64,000 nucleotides of DNA, taken from positions 62,001 to 126,000 of the forward strand of contig NZ_ATTQ01000018.1 in NCBI RefSeq assembly GCF_000419765.1. The letters are read 5' to 3'. A program made the translations under genes and the position numbers. The stretch comes from Rhizobium mongolense USDA 1844. GTDB lineage: Bacteria; Pseudomonadota; Alphaproteobacteria; Rhizobiales; Rhizobiaceae. Below are positions 8,591 to 17,425 of the stretch, one piece after another. Within the stretch, counting starts at the first letter, position 1; every line of letters begins with the position of its first letter. The notes beneath the pieces were generated by a model. That model saw only the letters and a list, made by a program, of their open reading frames with translations, made no database searches and was not told where the DNA came from.

Positions 8591-8870
8591 GTTGAGTTGG
8601 TTGATGGCGATCATCGCGAAAGCAGCAAAATCATGAGCGCGCCGGATCGGGAGGCGACAGATTGGGCCGCGATTCCATAAACGTGACGACAGTCTCGAAT
8701 GGGTCCCGCAAGTCGCACTGTGCGCAACAGCATAATGGTGACGCTGTGCAGAGCGGCCCGGGAGACTGCGATCAGCACCGCCTCAAATTCGTTGAAATCG
8801 ATGGGATGCCATCATCGTTTGTTATCTATTTCCTTCTAATATCTTCAAAGGACGGAAGTTGGGGGAACAG

Positions 8871-9629
8871 ATGATCGGCCGGTTCGCACTTGCAGCAGTA
8901 CTTTTTTTCGCAGGCTCGTTTGATCTCGCGACGGCGAATGAAAAGCTCCGAGTCGCGACGGAGGGCGCATACCCACCATTTAATTTTCAGGATGCATCCG
9001 GTCAGCTTGCTGGTTTCGACGTCGATATCGCAAAAGCGCTCTGCCAGCAAATGGCGGTTGATTGCACGTTTGTCGCCGTCCCCTGGACCGAGATCGTTCA
9101 AGGCTTGTCGGATGATAAATACGACATGATCGTCGCAAGCATGGCGTTTACCGAAGAGCGCGCTAAAAAAATGGAGTTCTCCGCTCCATACTACCGTTCT
9201 CATTCGGTTCTGGTCGGCGACGCTGAAAAATTCCAGGATAGTGCGCCAGCAGCCCTCTCTGGCGTCCGGATTGCGGCAGCACAGGACACGATCCAAGCGG
9301 AATATTTGCAAAAGGCCTATGGTGCAAGCAAGGCTGTGCTGGCCAAGGATCAACCCGGTGCCCAACGTCTTCTTCTGGACAACCAGGCCGATCTCTTGAT
9401 CGGCGATGCCATTGAACTTTTGAGCTTCCTGCAGACCACGGAAGGTGCGCGCTTTGGATATGTGGGAGATCCAATCTCCAGCGAGTTTCTTCAAAGTTCG
9501 GCGCACATCACCGCGAAGAAGGGAAACTCGGCCCTGATCCAGAAGGTGAATGCCGCACTGAAGCAGATCAAACTCAATGGTGTCTACGACCGCATCAACG
9601 ACGCTTATTTCCCGTTCAGCATTTATTGA
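8871..9629 (+). CDS. Periplasmic amino-acid-type solute-binding protein, orphan
   Basis: A 252-residue family 3 extracellular solute-binding protein. A signal peptide (MIGRFALAAVLFFAGSFDLATA, cleavage after about residue 22) is followed by the typical opening KLRVATEGAYPPFNF and the ligand-lobe motif GFDVDIAKALC. The family binds polar or basic amino acids in the periplasm. I chose the ATG at 8871 (GGGGA upstream) over a TTG at 8859; the signal peptide fits either. No ABC permease or ATPase is nearby. Instead a membrane diguanylate cyclase begins 9 bases after its stop, so it probably serves as a sensor rather than a transporter component. Confidence 0.88.
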   Translation: MIGRFALAAVLFFAGSFDLATANEKLRVATEGAYPPFNFQDASGQLAGFDVDIAKALCQQMAVDCTFVAVPWTEIVQGLSDDKYDMIVASMAFTEERAKKMEFSAPYYRSHSVLVGDAEKFQDSAPAALSGVRIAAAQDTIQAEYLQKAYGASKAVLAKDQPGAQRLLLDNQADLLIGDAIELLSFLQTTEGARFGYVGDPISSEFLQSSAHITAKKGNSALIQKVNAALKQIKLNGVYDRINDAYFPFSIY

Positions 9630-9638
9630 GCCAATGGA

Positions 9639-11012
9639 ATGGAAGAAAATAGCGCCCCGAAACGGCGTCAGCTCTCACTCAGTGCTGTTGCAAGATTTCT
9701 TCTGCTTGGCGTCGTGGCATATACGCTGATTGCAGCGGCTTTTTCGTTCGTCTTTCTGAAAAGGATCGAAACACAAGCGAACTTTACGCGCGATGTACAG
9801 ATCCCCCTGATCCTGACGCAAACGCGCAATGCGGTAAAAATCGAGCGTCTCTCTTCTCTTGTTCGGTCGATTTTCTTGGCGAAAGACCGCAGACTGGAGC
9901 GCCAGATCCAGTTGCAAATCCAGGCTCTCGCGCAAGGCTTTTCGTTCGATCACAACGGTTTTCTGGTTGAGAGATCTCAAAAAGTCGCCGAGGAAGCCAA
10001 GACGATCGCCAAGCTTCGCCAGCAGGCCCGCGACAAAGAAAACGCGACGCAACCGTCGCCCTCCGCCAATTCTATTGACGCACGGGCCGTTGATGAACTC
10101 GACCGGCTGGCGACGCAGGCCTATGAGAGGGCCATACGCGATCTCGATGCGATGGGGACGCAGTTGAGCGGTGATGCTGCCGTCGTGGCGGACAATATCG
10201 CCAGCGAAATCCAGAACAGTGCGGGCTACATGCAGGTTGGATGGCTCCTCATCCTGGTTGTTCCCGGCCTTTTCGCCGTCACAATACTCATTGCTGCCAA
10301 GCATCATCTTGCTGCACCCATCGGCGCTGCGATTAAGAACTTGGAACGCATTGGCAGGAACGAACCGGTCCTGACGCTGGAACGCCTTCCACTCATTTCT
10401 GAACTCGCGATGATTGATGCGGCGATCGTTGCCTACGGCCAAGTATCCGACGATTTGCACCGCACCAATTCGATCCTGCAAGGATTGGCGGAAAAAGATC
10501 CTTTGACGGGCTTGGCGAACCGACGGACCTTTGAAAGCTATTTGGCGGCAGTCTTAACCCGTCCGGCAATAAGCTCGCCCGGCGTTGCGATCATGATGAT
10601 CGATATCGACCACTTCAAATCCGTCAACGACACTTTCGGTCACCTTGCAGGCGACAGGTCTCTTGTGGCTGTCGCGAATGTGCTGACATCGGTACCATGG
10701 CAAGCAAACCATCTTGCAGCGCGATACGGCGGGGAAGAGTTCGTGGTCGTCCTGGAGGAGTGTTCGCTCGAGCAAGCGATTGAGCGCGCGGAGTGGCTGA
10801 GGCGTTCTGTGCAGGAGCTCAACATTGAGACAGGAACAGGGCCATTTCTGAGATTAACCGCCAGCGTGGGCGTCGCTGTCGCGAGCAGTGTTTCCGATCA
10901 GCCGCCAGACATAATCGCAAGAGCAGACCGTGCCCTCTACACGGCAAAGAAAAATGGACGCAACAATGTTCAGGTCGCATCGCTTGATATTGGAATTTCA
11001 AAAGCGGGCTGA
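9639..11012 (+). CDS. Membrane diguanylate cyclase with periplasmic helical sensor
   Basis: A 457-residue inner-membrane enzyme predicted to make c-di-GMP from two GTP. One membrane helix (about residues 17-40) and a second (about 203-227) bracket a helical periplasmic region resembling chemoreceptor-type sensors. A short HAMP-like linker leads to a GGDEF domain (about 285-450) with intact RYGGEEF and the upstream DIDHFKSVNDTFGH motif. The RxxD inhibitory site is not seen at the usual position before GGEEF, so product inhibition may be absent. It lies 9 bases after a periplasmic binding protein gene, which suggests that a ligand-bound protein touches its periplasmic domain. Confidence 0.9.
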   Translation: MEENSAPKRRQLSLSAVARFLLLGVVAYTLIAAAFSFVFLKRIETQANFTRDVQIPLILTQTRNAVKIERLSSLVRSIFLAKDRRLERQIQLQIQALAQGFSFDHNGFLVERSQKVAEEAKTIAKLRQQARDKENATQPSPSANSIDARAVDELDRLATQAYERAIRDLDAMGTQLSGDAAVVADNIASEIQNSAGYMQVGWLLILVVPGLFAVTILIAAKHHLAAPIGAAIKNLERIGRNEPVLTLERLPLISELAMIDAAIVAYGQVSDDLHRTNSILQGLAEKDPLTGLANRRTFESYLAAVLTRPAISSPGVAIMMIDIDHFKSVNDTFGHLAGDRSLVAVANVLTSVPWQANHLAARYGGEEFVVVLEECSLEQAIERAEWLRRSVQELNIETGTGPFLRLTASVGVAVASSVSDQPPDIIARADRALYTAKKNGRNNVQVASLDIGISKAG

Positions 11013-11120
11013 GCATCTGTCAGCTGCAGTTTCACCAATCCCGGCAACATAAGGCTTCGCACGGCTTTCTACTGCCAACTTGTCCCTTTCAAGCGTCGCC
11101 GGTAGCAACATGCGCGGGCA

Positions 11121-11399
11121 TCAGTTGCGCGGGTGCGCGGGTCTCACCAACTCGATGACGATAATGTTCGCTTCACGCGCAGCCTTGATAAATGCTGTCC
11201 GCACGTCTTCCGGAGGTATTCGGTCGTATAATCCGTCAAGGCATGCCATGACGGCCTCAGAAAAATCCTCTCCGTCATCGGTCGGCCAGTGCTGCAGTAG
11301 CGTATCGGCTGCAAGACCCACAGAGTTAACGACCCGATACTTGCCGATGCGATGCATCGCCAAACCGACCGGCCGAAACGCCAAACCGTTTCCTTTCAT
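11121..11399 (-). CDS. DUF982 protein
   Basis: A 92-residue protein of the DUF982 family, which is expanded in rhizobia and has no known function. The family pattern is visible: a tryptophan-containing HWPTDDGEDF segment, a central ACLDGLYDR helix, and the closing TAFIKAAREANI helix. GGAGG lies about 10 bases before the ATG, a slightly long spacing; an internal Met at residue 15 is an alternative start. Confidence 0.75.
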   Translation of the reverse strand: MKGNGLAFRPVGLAMHRIGKYRVVNSVGLAADTLLQHWPTDDGEDFSEAVMACLDGLYDRIPPEDVRTAFIKAAREANIIVIELVRPAHPRN

Positions 11400-11597
11400 A
11401 ACACTTTGCCTCCGTTAAACCGCCGTACCAGCACACGTTGCAAAACCCGTGCCCGATGCCGGCGATGGGCGCGGATGGCGCAATCAAGACCACAGCGTCA
11501 AACAAACAGGCTTGTTGCGCGTTTACCCAATTGCCCATGCCTATATTTGTGGCTGGTAGAGCGCTGGTCGCAGCAACACGGGGCCCGGGTTAATTCG

Positions 11598-11786
11598 ATG
11601 GTTGGCCCACGCACTGATCGAAGCGGGAAGGACAAGGGAGACAAGGCTCGCCCAAGACCAGACATTTTACAATATTTGCGTAATGTGATGGCCGGGCTTC
11701 AACCAGGCATTGGCTGGGCAATTTACCTCGCTCTGGTGGCGCTGATCTTTTTAATGGGATCACTGCCCATGTGGTGGCTGCTATGA
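11598..11786 (+). CDS. Small single-pass membrane protein (62 aa)
   Basis: A 62-residue reading frame with a charged N-terminal half and one strong membrane helix near the C-terminus (GWAIYLALVALIFLMGSLPMWW). No good ribosome site precedes the first ATG; an internal ATG (residue 31) is an alternative. Its stop overlaps the start of another tiny hydrophobic frame. Function unknown. The support is the hydrophobic segment and the overlap, not homology. Confidence 0.42.
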   Translation: MVGPRTDRSGKDKGDKARPRPDILQYLRNVMAGLQPGIGWAIYLALVALIFLMGSLPMWWLL

Positions 11787-11863
11787 CACCGAGGACAGAG
11801 CGCATCATTCTCGCCTTGCTTTGCCTCATCGGCATCGTGGCACTGGTCTATGAATTTGGCTAA
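11783..11863 (+). CDS. Micro-protein, single membrane helix (26 aa)
   Basis: This frame starts at an ATGA overlap with the stop of the 62-residue membrane protein. It encodes 26 residues: a short basic N-terminus (MTPRTERI) and one hydrophobic helix (ILALLCLIGIVALVYEFG). The exact 4-base overlap and membrane-helix composition suggest a coupled pair of membrane peptides. It could still be chance. Confidence 0.4.
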   Translation: MTPRTERIILALLCLIGIVALVYEFG

Positions 11864-12054
11864 AGTTGCCGCTTTCTTCTGCAGTCCGGCCGGGCCTTGA
11901 ATCCGCATAGGCGTTAGGCCACGGGCAAGTATCGCTCTCACTGTGAAGACGCCACTCGGCCGCTCTGCTCCACAATCTCAGACGCCAGGGGGTGCCGTCG
12001 TCCGACATATCGAGCCGCGCAGGATAGATCCGCGAGCGTGAAGCGGCAGCTCGG

Positions 12055-12290
12055 TTCAGGGTTCCCGCCGCCTGCCGCATACCGAAGGCGACTTGCCCGC
12101 CTCTTTGGCCGCCATCTCGATGACGTCCGCGACCTTTTCCGGCCCGTCCTGCAAATCCCATAGCCGGTTCGTTGCCGATACGTCATCAGCAAGCGAAGTG
12201 AAGGGCTTCTGGACGATCATGACGTGGAAGCCGCGCCTTTCGAGGATTCCGGTCGTCTTTAGCCAAGTGCAACCACCGGCAACGCACCGA
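12055..12290 (-). pseudogene. Alpha/beta hydrolase remnant
   Basis: Reading the minus strand gives ILERRGFHVMIVQKPFTSLA followed by DDVSATNRLWDLQDGP, matching the N-terminal part of small alpha/beta hydrolases (strand after the oxyanion loop, then the TSLADDV region and the LQDGP that precedes the nucleophile strand). The start is missing, the nucleophile elbow GHSxGG does not follow, and a stop comes soon after. It is a fragment. The flanking bases from 11864 to 12054 and from 12291 to 12620 hold nothing I can support. Confidence 0.45.
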
Positions 12291-12620
12291 CGATGTTCTT
12301 GAGTTCAGTGGCCCGAGGCTGCAAACACAATCCCGCTAGGACGTGAACCCAAAATCAGGATTGACCGAAATTGGTGGAAGGCCCTCGGTCTACTTTCAGG
12401 CACAAGATCGCCAACGCGGACAATGGAACAAGGCAGCCCCTACGCGCGGCCTTGCGGAATTGGCCACCCGCGCTATCACGGGCCTTTGATCCGAAGCGGG
12501 CATTCGCGATCCTGCGCCCAGCAATGAAAATAGTTCAAGACCGATGTCGATTTCCGGGAGGCTCATTCGTCGTCACGATAGGAAGCCGAAGAAATTCGCC
12601 CAAGCAAGGAAACGGATGCG

Positions 12621-13268
12621 ATGACAATCACCATCACAGCATTTGAACGATCGCCCGATGGCGGCAAGGGACTGGCACGCGATACGCGTGTTCGCTGGGC
12701 GCTCGAAGAAGTGGGTCAGCCTTATGAGGTTCGTCTTGTTTCGTTCGCAGAGATGAAGGCGCCTGACCATCTGGCCATCCATCCCTTCGGCCAGATCCCC
12801 ACCTATGAGGAAGGTTCTCTCTCGTTGTTCGAGACCGGCTCGATCGTCTTTCATCTTGCTGAGCAGCATGCTGGCCTGCTGCCGAAGGATCGCGATGCGC
12901 GCGCGCGCGCGATCACGTGGATGTTTGCCGCACTTAACACCGTCGAGCCGCCAATCCTCGAATTAACGACGGCAAAAATATTCGAAGGTGACAAGCCTTG
13001 GAGCGAGGAGCGCTTGCCGTTGGTAAAGGACCGTGTTCGCGCTCGGCTGGACAAGCTTTCGGCTCACCTAGGCGTCGCCGACTGGCTCGATGGTGCGTTC
13101 AGCGCGGGCGATTTATTGATGGTATCAGTGCTGCTGCGACTAAGAATGTCAGGCATTTTAGACGAATATCAAAACTTGGCTGCCTATGTAGCGCGCGGGG
13201 AAGCTCGGCCCGCCTATCTCCGGGCTTTCGCCGCGCAATTTGCAATCAACGCCCCAACAAGTAGTTGA
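12621..13268 (+). CDS. Glutathione S-transferase family protein
   Basis: A 215-residue cytosolic protein with the thioredoxin-like GST N-terminal domain (about residues 1-85) and all-helical C-terminal domain. Motifs visible are the conserved HPFGQIPTYEEG loop with the cis-proline, LFETGSIVFHLAE with the glutathione-contacting Glu-Thr/Ser pair, and FSAGDLLMV, which matches the capping-box helix. Family members conjugate or reduce with glutathione; substrate not assignable. It lies between a hydrolase remnant and an IS remnant. Confidence 0.88.
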   Translation: MTITITAFERSPDGGKGLARDTRVRWALEEVGQPYEVRLVSFAEMKAPDHLAIHPFGQIPTYEEGSLSLFETGSIVFHLAEQHAGLLPKDRDARARAITWMFAALNTVEPPILELTTAKIFEGDKPWSEERLPLVKDRVRARLDKLSAHLGVADWLDGAFSAGDLLMVSVLLRLRMSGILDEYQNLAAYVARGEARPAYLRAFAAQFAINAPTSS

Positions 13269-13449
13269 AACATTAGCCCATAAAGCCGAGCCGGCAGCAG
13301 GTTTGAAGTCAGGATGCCGCCGAGCGTTTGACCAATGCCCGGCGCTTCCAGCTTGACCCCTTTTGGCGTAAACTTCGGCGCGAACAAACGACTGCGATTG
13401 GGTCGTTTACCCGCTGGCGACTTTCATATTGCGCCGAATTCTGATTCAG

Positions 13450-14016
13450 GCTCGACATGAGCCGATATGACCTGACCGTTTGGGGTCGGCTGATGGACGC
13501 TGTCACCGCCGCCAAATCACGGTGACATCCAAATGATCGACAGCACCTCCGTTCGCGCCCACCAGCAGGCCGCGACGGCAAAAGGGGGTGCAGATCACTG
13601 TCTCGGTCGCTCGCGCGGCGGGCTTACGACCAAGATCCACGTCGTTCTCGACGCATAAGGGCTCCCGATCCGGCTTGGCCTGACGGCGAGCCAAGCTCAT
13701 GATGGACCGATCGCCCATACGGCTGCTCGATCACCTTGGGCCGCACACCATCGTGCTAGCCGACAAGGCCTACGACGCCGGCCATTCCTGCCGAGAGCAG
13801 GGTGCCACACCGAACATCCCGCCGAAGAGTAACCGACGCTGGAAGCCCTGCTTCAGCAGGCGGCTTTGTCGCGAGCGCAATCGGATCGAGCGCTTCTTCT
13901 CCAAGCTGACGCACTTCCGCCGGGTCGCCACCCGCTACGACAAGCTGGCGGCCAACTTCCTCGTATGGTCCAAATCCCCGCAATCCGGCTGTGGCTGCGC
14001 GCTTATGAGTCTGTGA
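13450..14016 (+). pseudogene. IS5-family (IS427 group) transposase remnant
   Basis: Pieces of a DDE transposase occur in more than one frame: QMIDSTSVRAHQQAA, GRSRGGLTTKIHVVLDA followed by a stop, then NIPPKSNRR, RNRIERFFSKLTHFRRVATR and YDKLAANFL. These match the order of the IS5-family catalytic core. Internal stops at about 13521 and 13657 and frameshifts make it non-functional, and the N-terminal part before WGRLMDAV is absent. I could not identify terminal inverted repeats. The stretch 13269-13450 upstream holds no gene I can support. Confidence 0.8.
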
Positions 14017-14122
14017 CCTAGTAATGGGAGAAACTGCGACGCTTAAAAATATCAAGGTAGTTCATATAAATACGCCCATCAGCTAACATTGTGGACAAAG
14101 GCATTGAAGAGTTTTCGAGGCC

Positions 14123-15901
14123 TCAGCCGAAGGTGAACGCGAAGGCTTCCACGCCCCGGTCGAGGAAACGGATCTCGAAGTTGCGGACCGTGATGTCTGC
14201 AGACTGCCGGACGAGTTGGTAGAGCTTCGTCGCCGTGACGGTGCCGTTCCCACTCGCATCGATATCTGAGCCGCGATCGTTGCCCGGGTCCTTTCCGTCG
14301 ATTGTCACCCGGAAGCGGATCGGTTTTCCGGCGGCGCCAGGCCCGAGGACGAGATGCAGGTCGCGGGCGCTGAACCGGTAGGCAATGCCGCCGCCCGGTT
14401 GGGTAAGGATCGCCTGTTGTGCGCCGATCGTCCAGGTGCCTGAAAGACCCCATTCATTGAGGTTCGGTTTAGGGAAAGAGTAGTGATACGTGGCATCGGC
14501 CTGCAGGCCTTCGGGAGAAGCGAAATGCGCGGCACGCCGGTAGCCGAGATAGGTTTCGCCGGAGCCGATATTGCTCATGTCGGGACCGACTTCAGCACCC
14601 TTTGCGTCTGGCACGACCGGTGCGCTCGCGGCCGTCTCGCTACCGGCCTCGCGCAGCAGATCCTGGATCGCCTTCTCGGTCTGCGGATAGTTGCCCTCGC
14701 CGAATTGGTGGTAGCGGATCTCGCCCTTGGCATCGATCAGGTAATGGGCCGGCCAGTAGCTATTTTCAAAGGCACGCCAGATGCGGTAGTCGTTGTCGAT
14801 GGCGACCGGATAGCCGATGTTGAAGCCGCCGAGCGCTTGTCTGACATTGTCGATCCTCTTTTCGAAGGCGAATTCCGGGGTGTGGACGCCGACGACCACA
14901 AGGCCCTTGTCCTTATATTTTTCAGCCCAGGCGCGGACATAGGGGATGGTGCGGATGCAGTTGATGCAGGAATAGGTCCAGAAATTGACAAGCACCACTT
15001 TTCCACGCAGCTGCTCGTTGGTGAGCGGCGCGGAATTGAGCCATTCGACGGCTCCATTGAGCGCCGGCGCGCGGCCTTCCGGCGGCAGCCCACTGCGGAA
15101 CGGCCGCTTGCTATCGGCTGCCAGCTGCATCGCATCGTTGCTGGCGACCTTTGACGGCGCACCTGCTGCCGTCCTCTCATGGACCCTTTCGAGCACCGCC
15201 TGTTCGAAGGACGCGGTGCTGGCATAGGAGAGCTGCGTCAGCACGCCGGTATCGAGGCCGAGGGCGATTGCGGCGAGACTGGCCAGAACGGCTGCACCCA
15301 CGCACTGACGGATTCGCTCGCCGACGCCAAGCGACCGCTTCATGACGGCAAAGACCTTTCCGCCCACAAACAGAGCAACGGCGAGAGAGGTGGCTGCACC
15401 TGCAGCATAGGCAAAGAGGAGGAATGTCGTCTCAAGATTGGCGCCCTGCAGCGCCGCGCCCGTCAGAACGAGACCGAGGATAGGCCCGGCGCAAGGCGCC
15501 CAAATCAGCCCGGTCGCCGCGCCGAGGACGAGCGAACTTGCTATTGCCGGCGCGGAACGAGCGCTTCCTGCTGAGGTCGCCAGCCGGTTGCCGAGGTCCA
15601 CAGCCGGCCGCGCGAGTAGGTATGCGACACGTGGCGAAATCAGGCTCACTCCGAAAGCTGCAAGCAGCATGACGGCGGCGAGGCGACCGTATTCGTTGGC
15701 ACGGACGGCCCAGCTGCCGCCGACCGCCGCGAGCGTGGCGACAAGTGCAAAACTGGCGGCCATGCCCGCCAGCATGGGCAGAGCGCTTCTAGCGAATGGC
15801 CCCTCGGTGCGAGCAAAGACGAAGGGAAGGATGGGGAGGATGCATGGGCTGAGGATCGTCAGCACGCCTCCGAGATAGGCAATGATAAGAACCGTCATCA
15901 T
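14123..15901 (-). CDS. DipZ-like DsbD/CcdA-thioredoxin fusion, thiol-disulfide transporter
   Basis: A 592-residue membrane protein in three parts. Residues about 1-235 form a CcdA/DsbD-type helical domain with the paired cysteines in LSPCILPIL (residue 20) and WAPCAGPILG (about 138), which carry electrons across the membrane. Residues about 270-415 form a TlpA-like thioredoxin domain with the active-site CxxC in NFWTYSCINCIRTIP. The last 170 residues match the beta-sandwich C-terminal domain of DipZ proteins. It would pass reducing power from cytosolic thioredoxin to periplasmic partners. AAAGGA precedes two adjacent ATGs; either could start it. Confidence 0.9.
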   Translation of the reverse strand: MMTVLIIAYLGGVLTILSPCILPILPFVFARTEGPFARSALPMLAGMAASFALVATLAAVGGSWAVRANEYGRLAAVMLLAAFGVSLISPRVAYLLARPAVDLGNRLATSAGSARSAPAIASSLVLGAATGLIWAPCAGPILGLVLTGAALQGANLETTFLLFAYAAGAATSLAVALFVGGKVFAVMKRSLGVGERIRQCVGAAVLASLAAIALGLDTGVLTQLSYASTASFEQAVLERVHERTAAGAPSKVASNDAMQLAADSKRPFRSGLPPEGRAPALNGAVEWLNSAPLTNEQLRGKVVLVNFWTYSCINCIRTIPYVRAWAEKYKDKGLVVVGVHTPEFAFEKRIDNVRQALGGFNIGYPVAIDNDYRIWRAFENSYWPAHYLIDAKGEIRYHQFGEGNYPQTEKAIQDLLREAGSETAASAPVVPDAKGAEVGPDMSNIGSGETYLGYRRAAHFASPEGLQADATYHYSFPKPNLNEWGLSGTWTIGAQQAILTQPGGGIAYRFSARDLHLVLGPGAAGKPIRFRVTIDGKDPGNDRGSDIDASGNGTVTATKLYQLVRQSADITVRNFEIRFLDRGVEAFAFTFG

Positions 15902-16245
15902 CGTTTTCCTTTAAGACCACTTGGTTAGGCTCTGCACAGCGATGTGCCTGGATCAGCAAGTGGCTATCTGGCCGACGTGACGTATCTCGAATGTGTCGGG
16001 CTTTGAGGGAAAATGTACCGAAATGTAGAAATCGTCCCCGTGGGCGCGATAAAGGATAAAATCGACGCCGAAGAGGAATTTCACATTGATATCACCGAGG
16101 CCATCCGGTTCGGGTTGCATTTGTATCTGAACGTATCTGTGCAGCTGAAAGCTACATTCACATTCAAAAGCGGATGGTTCGGGACACAACAGTGATACAT
16201 GCTGCCGGCCTTCTGCGATCGCGATCAATTCAAACGGAGGGACCA
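15902..16245. other. Intergenic region, 344 bases
   Basis: It separates the divergent dipZ-like and hydrolase genes. Short frames on both strands (60 and 97 codons) lack ribosome sites and family resemblance, so I leave them out. Confidence 0.5.
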
Positions 16246-17298
16246 ATGTCCGAAGAATTCAACCACCAACGCCGCAGGTTCTTCGGCGTGGCCGCCATGA
16301 CAGTCGCTGCGGTCGAATTCGGCATCGGCGGAGCCGTCAACGCGCAGCCGGCACAGACATCTGCAGCAAAGGCGCCTGCCGTCGAAACGAGGGCGAACAC
16401 GTCCTTTGGAGCGCTGAAGCAGATCAAGGCCGGCCTCTTGGATGTCGGCTACGCGGAAGCGGGGCCGGTAAACGGTTCCGCAGTCCTGCTGCTGCATGGC
16501 TGGCCCTATGACATCTACAGCTTCGTCGATGTCGCCCCGCTTCTGTCTTCTGCCGGGTATCGCGTGATCATCCCCTACTTGCGGGGCTATGGCACCACCA
16601 GATTCCTTTCGTACGACACGCCCCGTAACGGTCAGCAGGCGGCGATCGCCGCTGATGCCATCGCGCTCATGGATGCGCTCGGGATAGAGAAGGCGATTGT
16701 TGCCGGCTACGACTGGGGCGCCCGAACCGCCAACATCATGGCGGCGTTGTGGCCCGAGCGGTGCAAGGCGATGGTCTCGGTGAGCGGCTATCTGATCGGC
16801 AGCCAGGAGGCCAACAAGCAACCACTGTCGCCGAAAGCCGAGCTTGCCTGGTGGTATCAGTTCTATTTCGCAACCGAACGCGGACGACTGGGCTACGAGG
16901 CCAATCGTCGGGACTTCGCAAAACTGATCTGGCAAACGGCGTCACCGACGTGGAACTTCGACGACGCGACGTTCGAAAGGTCGGCCGATGCCTTCGACAA
17001 TCCGGATCACGTAGAGATCGTGATCCATAACTATCGCTGGCGGCTCGGTCTTGCAGAAGGCGAGGCCCGATATGATGCTTATGAAAGGCAGCTTTCCACC
17101 CGACCGGTGATTGCCGTGCCGACGATCACGCTGGAAGGGGACGCAAACGGCGCGCCGCATCCAGAGCCCGCCGCCTATGCCGGCAAATTTTCCGGAAAAT
17201 ACGCTCATCGCACCATTACCGGCGGGATCGGCCACAACCTGGCGCAGGAAGCGCCGCAGGCGTTTGCGCAAGCCGTTCTGGATGTCGACCGCCTTTAG
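16246..17298 (+). CDS. Tat-exported alpha/beta hydrolase (epoxide hydrolase/dehalogenase-like)
   Basis: A 350-residue secreted hydrolase. The N-terminus has a twin-arginine signal (HQRRRFFGVAAMTVAA) ending near NAQPAQ at about residue 37. The mature part shows the HGWPYD oxyanion motif, the nucleophile elbow AGYDWGARTA with aspartate as nucleophile, and a late GGIGHNLAQEAP with the catalytic histidine. Aspartate at the elbow is the pattern of epoxide hydrolases and haloalkane dehalogenases, not of esterases. GGAGGG lies just before the chosen ATG. A two-component system follows on the same strand 127 bases later. Confidence 0.88.
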   Translation: MSEEFNHQRRRFFGVAAMTVAAVEFGIGGAVNAQPAQTSAAKAPAVETRANTSFGALKQIKAGLLDVGYAEAGPVNGSAVLLLHGWPYDIYSFVDVAPLLSSAGYRVIIPYLRGYGTTRFLSYDTPRNGQQAAIAADAIALMDALGIEKAIVAGYDWGARTANIMAALWPERCKAMVSVSGYLIGSQEANKQPLSPKAELAWWYQFYFATERGRLGYEANRRDFAKLIWQTASPTWNFDDATFERSADAFDNPDHVEIVIHNYRWRLGLAEGEARYDAYERQLSTRPVIAVPTITLEGDANGAPHPEPAAYAGKFSGKYAHRTITGGIGHNLAQEAPQAFAQAVLDVDRL

Positions 17299-17425
17299 AC
17301 CGGCAAGAGCTGCCGCAAAGACCGGCCATGACATTTTCTTAGCTTCAAAACAGCGATCTCAGGGTCTAAAGCAGAACCGGCATCCGAATTTCGCTGATAT
17401 CGATAGAGCATTTGAAAGTCCCGAC

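Larger units (their letters stand above)
8381..8870. other. Intergenic region, 490 bases
   Basis: No gene supported. It contains the regulator's palindrome (8474-8497), a half-site TGTCGCA at 8456-8462, an 8-bp hairpin at 8522-8544, and overlapping CGAAC/GTTCG palindromes at 8570-8590. The promoter of the solute-binding-protein operon must lie in the right-hand part. Confidence 0.55.

Noticed and set aside
15953..16246. 97-codon minus-strand frame and 60-codon plus-strand frame between dipZ-like and hydrolase genes
   Set aside because: No ribosome site, no hydrophobic or domain signal, and they compete with each other.
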